A DNA stretch of 64,000 nt from Yinghuangia seranimata (GTDB lineage Bacteria > Actinomycetota > Actinomycetes > Streptomycetales > Streptomycetaceae), in assembly GCF_029953285.1 (NCBI RefSeq), contig NZ_JASAOI010000047.1, positions 1 through 64,000 on the forward strand, read 5' to 3'. The notes beneath the pieces are model-generated. The model ran no database searches, was not told the DNA's origin, and worked only from the letters and a program-made list of their open reading frames with translations. Below are positions 59,165 through 64,000 of this stretch, piece by piece. A program made the translations under genes and the position numbers. The first letter of the stretch is position 1, and the number at the start of each line of letters is the position of its first letter.

Positions 59165-62002
59165 GTGTCACGCTCCATATCCCGGCCTGGCCGGTTCGCC
59201 GCGCTCGCGGCGATGCTCGCAACCGTCCCCGCCTTCTGGCTCGGCGTCCCCACGGCTTCGGCCGCGCCGAGTGCCGCCGCCGACACGGTGGTTCAGCAGG
59301 CGGCCGACTCGGGTGCCGAAGTGCACCACGACACCTCGCCCCCGCTCCGCAACATGCGGGCCACGCCCGACTCCAATCCGGGCAAGCACAAGGGTCGCGA
59401 CCACGACGACGACGAGGACCGGCTGCCCCACCCGCCGCCCGCACGGATCCCGGACCCGGTCGTGCAGCACGAGGTCGGCGGCGCGGGCGCCCCGGCCGTC
59501 GGGCTCGGGTTCGAGGGCATCGGCTCGGGCAACTACTCGATCTCCGGCGTGCCGCCGGACCCGAACGCCTCCGTCGGGTCCACGCAGATCGTCGAGGTCG
59601 TCAACACCGCGTACGCGGTGTACTCGAAGACGGGCGCCACGCTGCTCGCGCCGACCAACACCAGCACCCTGTGGTCCGGATTCGGCGGCTCGTGCCAGAC
59701 CGCCAACGACGGCGACGCGACCGTGCGTTGGGACACCCTGGCGAACCGCTGGGTGATCCAGCAGTTCGCCAACGTGACCTCGAGCTCCGGCCCGTACTAC
59801 GAGTGCGTGGCCGTCTCGACCAGCGCCGACGCGACCGGGAGCTACAACCGCTACTCGTTCCAGTTCACCAACTTCCCCGACTACCCGAAGCTTTCGGTGT
59901 GGCCGGACGCGTACTACACCAGCTACAACATGTTCACGCCGTCCGGAACCTTCATCAACGCGGAAGTCTGCGCGATGAACCGGGCGAACATGCTGGCCGG
60001 CACCACCGCCACGCAGCAGTGCTTCACGACGTCCTCGTCGTACGGCGGCCTGCTGGGCTCCGACCTGGACGGCTCCACCGCTCCTCCGGCCGGCCGGCCG
60101 GCGCTCTTCGTCTCCCTGGGGACGACCGCCACGACGCTGGCCTACTGGAAGTTCCACGTCGACTGGGCGACCCCGGCGAACTCCACCTGGACCGGCCCGA
60201 CGGCCCTGACCGTCGCCGCGTACACCACCGCGTGCGGAACCAGCGGCACGTGCATCCCGCAGGGCGGCACCACACAGCAACTCGACTCGCTGTCCGACCG
60301 GGTGATGTACCGGCTGGCGTACCGCAACTACGGCGACCACGAATCGGTCGTGGTCAACAACTCGGTCACGGCCGGAAGTTCGGTCGGCGCACGCTGGTAC
60401 GAGTTGCGGCTGGCTTCGGACGGTTCCCCGTCCGTGTTCCAGCAGGGCACTTACGCCCCGGACTCCACGTTCCGCTGGATGGGCTCCATCGCGCAGGACA
60501 AGGCCGGCAACATCGCGTTGGGTTACTCGCAGTCGTCCAGCAGCACCAACCCGTCGATCCGGTTCACCGGGCGACTGGCCGGGGACTCGCCGGGCACCAT
60601 GACGCAGGGCGAGACGACCGCGGTGACCGGCGGCGGATCGCAGACGTCGTACAGCCGCTGGGGCGACTACACCTCGATGGCGATCGACCCCGCGGACGAC
60701 TGCACCTTCTGGTACACCGACGAGTACATCCCCACCAACGGCAACTTCAACTGGCGCACCCGCATCTCGTCGTTCACCCTGCCGGGCTGCGTGACGAGCA
60801 CCAACGACTTCTCGATGACGCTCAGCCCGACGTCGGCCAGTGTCACCGCCGGTTCGCCGGCGACGAGCACCGTGTCGACGGCGGTGACCGCCGGTAGCGC
60901 GCAGACCGTCAACCTGTCGGCGTCCGGCCTGCCGGCCGGCGCGACCGCGTCGTTCAGCCCGGCCTCGGTCACGGCGGGCGGCTCGTCCACGATGACCGTC
61001 AGCACCTCGGCGTCCACCCCGCCGGGCGCGTACACGGTGACCGTCACCGGCACCGGGGCGTCCGCGACCCACACGGCCACCTTCGGGCTGACCGTCACCG
61101 GAACCGGCGGCGGAGGCATCACCAACGGCGACTTCGAGACCGGGAACCTGTCCGGCTGGACGGGGACCGGCCCGGCGACCGGTGTGAGCAACAGCGGTGC
61201 GCACGGCGGGACTTACGCCGCGCTGATCGGGTCGACGTCGCCGACCAACGGCGACTCGTCGATCGCCCAGACCTTCACCGTGCCCACCGGCAACAACACG
61301 CTGACCTTCTACTACAACGTGACGTGCCCGGACACCGTGACCTACGACTGGGCGACCGCCACGCTGAAGGACAACACCACCGGCACGACCACCACCCCGC
61401 TGGCCAAGACCTGCGTGGCCAGTTCCGGGTGGAAGCCGGTCACCGCCTCGGTCGTCGCCGGGCACTCGTACACGCTCACCGTGTCCAGCCACGACGACAA
61501 CTACGCCGGCGACGCCACCTACACCAAGGTCGACGACGTCGCGCTGTCGACGGTCACCGGCGGCGGTGTCACGAACGGCGGCTTCGAGACCGGCAGCCTG
61601 TCCGGCTGGACGGGGACCGGCCCGGCGACCGGCGTGAGCAACAGCGGTGCGCACGGCGGGACTTACGCCGCGCTGATCGGGTCGACGTCGCCGACCAACG
61701 GCGACTCGTCGGTCGCGCAGACCTTCACGGCGCCCGTCGGCACCGCGACCCTGTCCTTCTACTACAACGTGACGTGCCCGGACACCGTGACCTACGACTG
61801 GGCGACGGCCACGTTGAAGGACAACACCACCGGGACGACCACGACGGTCCTGGCGAAGACGTGTGTCGCCAGCTCCGGCTGGACCCCGGTCAACGCCTCG
61901 ATCACGGCGGGGCATTCGTACACGCTCACGGTGAGCAGCCACGATGACAACTACACCGGCGACGCCACCTACACCAAGGTCGACGATGTCACGCTGACCT
62001 GA
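59165..62002 (+). CDS. Large secreted beta-structured protein with Ig-like domain and duplicated C-terminal modules
   Basis: This 945-residue protein has a signal peptide (about 1-35, TASA), an acidic low-complexity stretch (HDDDED), a propeller-like domain (about 100-540, VVNTAYAVYSKTG start), an Ig-like domain rich in Thr/Ser (about 545-645) and two nearly identical 150-residue modules starting GDFETGNLSGWTG and GGFETGSLSGWTG. The modules resemble carbohydrate-binding jelly-rolls. The function is unknown; binding to an extracellular polymer is likely. The GTG at 59165 follows AAAGGA by seven bases; the ATG at 59147 is an alternative. Confidence 0.8.
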   Translation: MSRSISRPGRFAALAAMLATVPAFWLGVPTASAAPSAAADTVVQQAADSGAEVHHDTSPPLRNMRATPDSNPGKHKGRDHDDDEDRLPHPPPARIPDPVVQHEVGGAGAPAVGLGFEGIGSGNYSISGVPPDPNASVGSTQIVEVVNTAYAVYSKTGATLLAPTNTSTLWSGFGGSCQTANDGDATVRWDTLANRWVIQQFANVTSSSGPYYECVAVSTSADATGSYNRYSFQFTNFPDYPKLSVWPDAYYTSYNMFTPSGTFINAEVCAMNRANMLAGTTATQQCFTTSSSYGGLLGSDLDGSTAPPAGRPALFVSLGTTATTLAYWKFHVDWATPANSTWTGPTALTVAAYTTACGTSGTCIPQGGTTQQLDSLSDRVMYRLAYRNYGDHESVVVNNSVTAGSSVGARWYELRLASDGSPSVFQQGTYAPDSTFRWMGSIAQDKAGNIALGYSQSSSSTNPSIRFTGRLAGDSPGTMTQGETTAVTGGGSQTSYSRWGDYTSMAIDPADDCTFWYTDEYIPTNGNFNWRTRISSFTLPGCVTSTNDFSMTLSPTSASVTAGSPATSTVSTAVTAGSAQTVNLSASGLPAGATASFSPASVTAGGSSTMTVSTSASTPPGAYTVTVTGTGASATHTATFGLTVTGTGGGGITNGDFETGNLSGWTGTGPATGVSNSGAHGGTYAALIGSTSPTNGDSSIAQTFTVPTGNNTLTFYYNVTCPDTVTYDWATATLKDNTTGTTTTPLAKTCVASSGWKPVTASVVAGHSYTLTVSSHDDNYAGDATYTKVDDVALSTVTGGGVTNGGFETGSLSGWTGTGPATGVSNSGAHGGTYAALIGSTSPTNGDSSVAQTFTAPVGTATLSFYYNVTCPDTVTYDWATATLKDNTTGTTTTVLAKTCVASSGWTPVNASITAGHSYTLTVSSHDDNYTGDATYTKVDDVTLT
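61114..62002 (+). repeat. Tandem duplication of a 450-base coding module
   Basis: The stretch from about 61114 recurs at about 61564 with an offset of exactly 450 bases, keeping the frame. Long identical runs occur, such as those around 61180-61250 and 61630-61700. The high identity indicates recent duplication or ongoing gene conversion within the secreted-protein gene. Confidence 0.9.
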
Positions 62003-62113
62003 GTCACACCGCCCAGGGGCTGTGCCACGGCACATCGCCCGGGGGCATTGAGCTCCTGCACGCCGGCGGGGTTGGGGGCGACCCGACCCCGCCGGCGGCG
62101 CGTATGCGCGAGG

Positions 62114-63349
62114 TTACGAGCTTCCCGGGCTCGGTCCAGCCGGACGACGCATCACGGCGAGGAATGCCAGGGCGAGCACTTGGATGGCGATGGTCGTGGT
62201 GATCAGCGCCGGGATGGAGACGGTGTACAGGGCTCCGGCGAGCGCGCCCGCTGCGGCGGTCGCCACCCCCACGACGGCGGCGAAGACACCGTAAGCGGTG
62301 GCGCGGCGCGGCGGCGGGACCAGGTCGGCGACCGTGGCGCGGAGAGTGGATTCCTGGATGCCGGTTGCGGCGCCCCACACCAGCGCGCCGACGATGACCA
62401 GGACGAGGGTATTCGTGTACGCGAACACCGCCACGCCGACGCCCAGGAACGGGAGTACGGCGAGCACGCGCGCGCCCCACCGGTCGTATGCCCAGCCGCT
62501 GGCGAGGGCGGCGACCGCGTCGACGGCCATCGCCGCCGCGTACAGGACCGCGATGGCGGAGGCGGACAGCAGGTGGCGCTGGACGAGGTGGAAGGCGAGC
62601 ACACCGAAGGTGGCGAACCCTGCGGTGGTGGCCGCGGTGAAGGCGGCGTAGGTCCAGAACGCCCGCGGCAGGGCCCGTACTTCGGCGTCGGGCTGCGGCT
62701 GGGATGCGGCCTCCGGCACCGGGTGGTCCTCGTACGCGGCCGGCTCGGGGACGCGGAGCGCGAGCCATGCGAGCAGCGCCAGGACGGCGGTGCCGGGCAG
62801 GGCGAGCATAAGGAGCGCGGGCGTGTAGCTGCCGGTCGCGGCCAGCACGGCGGCGACGGTGAGCGGGCCGATGACCGCGCCGATCTGGTCGAGGGCTTCG
62901 TGGACGGCGAAGCCGCGTCCACGGCCGGTGACGGCGGTCGCGTGGGAGAGCAGGGTGTCCTTGGCCGGGGACCGGACGGCCTTGCCGATCCGTTCGGCGA
63001 TGACGAGCGCGCAGGCGACCCACAGCACGGAGGCGACGCCGAGCAGAGGCACGGTGACGACGGTGAGGGCGTACCCGGCGACGGTGAGCGTCCAGAACCG
63101 TCCGGTGCGGTCGGCGAGCGGCCCGGAGACCAGCCGCAGGCCGAGGGCCGCGGCCTCGCCGACGCCGGTGACCACGCCGATCACGGTGGCGGACGCGCCC
63201 AGGTGGGCGAGGAGGGGGCCGGTGACGGCGCGGGCCCCTTCGTAGACGAAGTCGGCCAGGAGGCTGAGAACGCCGAAGGTGACGACGAACCGCCAGGCGC
63301 CAAGCCGGGGGCGACCAAGGGCGGCGGGGGTCTGTGAGGGCTGGGTCAT
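62114..63349 (-). CDS. MFS transporter
   Basis: The 411-residue protein has about twelve membrane helices, motif A-like SGPLADRTGRFW after helix 2 and ERIGKAVRSPAKDTLL after helix 4, a conserved segment of the NarK/MFS_1-type subgroup seen in small exporter-like proteins. The substrate is unknown. The ATG at 63347-63349 overlaps the stop of the DUF190 gene by four bases, so it is translated with it. The frame is open upstream but overlaps the DUF190 gene and has no similarity. Confidence 0.88.
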   Translation of the reverse strand: MTQPSQTPAALGRPRLGAWRFVVTFGVLSLLADFVYEGARAVTGPLLAHLGASATVIGVVTGVGEAAALGLRLVSGPLADRTGRFWTLTVAGYALTVVTVPLLGVASVLWVACALVIAERIGKAVRSPAKDTLLSHATAVTGRGRGFAVHEALDQIGAVIGPLTVAAVLAATGSYTPALLMLALPGTAVLALLAWLALRVPEPAAYEDHPVPEAASQPQPDAEVRALPRAFWTYAAFTAATTAGFATFGVLAFHLVQRHLLSASAIAVLYAAAMAVDAVAALASGWAYDRWGARVLAVLPFLGVGVAVFAYTNTLVLVIVGALVWGAATGIQESTLRATVADLVPPPRRATAYGVFAAVVGVATAAAGALAGALYTVSIPALITTTIAIQVLALAFLAVMRRPAGPSPGSS

Positions 63350-63762
63350 CCGGCAACCAACCCGACCGACAGGCCGAGGGGGGCGGCGCCGAGTCCGGCG
63401 AACACGCTGCCGGTGACGTCGGCGCCCGCGAACACGCGGCCGCCTCCCTCGGCGCGCAGCCGCTCGGGTTCGTCGACGATGACGATCGGGAGTTCGTCGC
63501 TCAGGGACAGGAACCTCGCGGTGTGGACGAGGCCGGGGGTACCGAAGCCTTCGATGCCGCGGAACATCGTCGCCCCGGCCGGCCCGGCGGCGTGCGCGCG
63601 GTGCACGACGTCCACCGCGACGCTCTTGCGGTGCCAGGTGTCGGTCTCGTCCACGGAGATCATCGCGCGCACGGCTTCCCTGCGCTGCGCGGGAATGTGC
63701 AGGTCGACGTCGGGATCGACGGGCTCTGCGGCCGTACGGACCGAGGGGTCGGGACCCTGCAT
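63346..63762 (-). CDS. DUF190-family protein
   Basis: The 138-residue protein contains the DUF190 fold: VDETDTWHRKSVAVDVVHRA, GATMFRGIEGFG, then LSLSDELPIVIVDEPERL. DUF190 proteins are small, PII-like trimers often found next to fluoride channels (CrcB). No CrcB is seen here, but the MFS gene is coupled to it. The C-terminus adds an Ala/Gly/Val-rich tail of about 25 residues that is unusual for the family. The start ATG has AGGAGG eight bases upstream. Confidence 0.8.
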   Translation of the reverse strand: MQGPDPSVRTAAEPVDPDVDLHIPAQRREAVRAMISVDETDTWHRKSVAVDVVHRAHAAGPAGATMFRGIEGFGTPGLVHTARFLSLSDELPIVIVDEPERLRAEGGGRVFAGADVTGSVFAGLGAAPLGLSVGLVAG

Positions 63763-63799
63763 GAGCGCTGCCTCCTACGTGGTGTGGCACTCCTGTATT

Positions 63800-64000
63800 T
63801 CAGGGTGCGCCGAAATCACGCGTAGGGGCCGTTGGCGGCCGAGCGGTGTGCGGGGGTGCCTGCTGCGGTCGCCGCATGGTGTGCCGGCGCACCGCGCGCA
63901 GGAGCAGCGGGACGGCCACGGCGGCGGGCAGGAACCAGAACGCGAGCGGCGGTAGGAGCCGCCACAGTGGCAGGCGCGGGCCGTTGTCGACGTAGAACGC
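63800..64000 (-). CDS. C-terminal part of a membrane protein (runs off window)
   Basis: The 66-residue end contains one strong hydrophobic helix (LPPLAFWFLPAAVAVPLLL) followed by an Arg/Pro-rich tail and a TGA at 63800-63802. The N-terminal part lies beyond the window edge, so the family cannot be named. It is 37 bases upstream of the DUF190 gene on the same strand and may be in the same operon. Confidence 0.6.
   Translation of the reverse strand, partial: AFYVDNGPRLPLWRLLPPLAFWFLPAAVAVPLLLRAVRRHTMRRPQQAPPHTARPPTAPTRDFGAP

Overview
The window is very GC-rich, with strong third-position GC bias, many GTG and TTG starts, SpoIIE-type phosphatases, four TetR regulators, a PQQ-propeller Ser/Thr kinase and an ECF41 sigma factor. 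This points to a chromosomal accessory region of a Streptomyces-like actinomycete. I found no rRNA, tRNA or CRISPR array. Species-level placement is not possible from the sequence alone.

Layout: 1-127 is an IS5-family remnant at the edge. 174-4280 holds a PAP2 phosphatase, a convergent histidine kinase/response regulator pair and a CorA-type transporter, followed by a scrambled kinase pseudogene. 4834-9876 is a glycan-use operon on the minus strand (GH1, sugar-binding lipoprotein, GH92) next to two TetR genes. 11492-13362 is an oxidoreductase/VOC pair divergent from a TetR gene. 13455-16166 is a large CitA-like/SpoIIE sensor phosphatase with a paralogue at 48259-51057. 16239-19833 has an SDR, a cupredoxin lipoprotein and a Ser/Thr kinase with an extracytoplasmic PQQ propeller. 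19925-24359 is an MFS exporter plus a double alpha/beta hydrolase with a divergent Lrp regulator. 24418-26949 has a secreted lipase, a TetR and an MgtC protein.

27009-37703 is two divergent transcription units. The plus-strand unit is an RpiR regulator, a HAD phosphatase and a metallophosphoesterase. The minus-strand unit is a branched-chain-amino-acid-type ABC importer built from fused proteins (MFS-LivF, LivH-LivM-LivG, then LivK) followed by a GH20 hexosaminidase. Together they look like a salvage system for amino-sugar-containing compounds. This is inference.

39227-41836 is the most distinctive locus: a small EACC1 protein three bases upstream of a caspase-like protease that is joined through one membrane helix to a PQQ-type beta-propeller. 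This architecture suggests a membrane-spanning suicide or defence sensor. A TetR gene is divergent and a redox/ECF41 operon is convergent. 44104-48157 holds a molybdopterin oxidoreductase operon, a small ferredoxin-fold protein and a glycosyltransferase.

51058-54792 is a scarred stretch: a serine-recombinase fragment, a truncated alcohol dehydrogenase, an intact secreted carboxylesterase and a chagasin-like gene lacking a sensible stop. 54939-56556 is an arsR-arsM-arsN operon. 56942-62002 encodes two large secreted beta-propeller proteins, the second with duplicated 150-residue C-terminal modules. 62114-64000 has an MFS exporter overlapping a DUF190 gene and a partial membrane protein.
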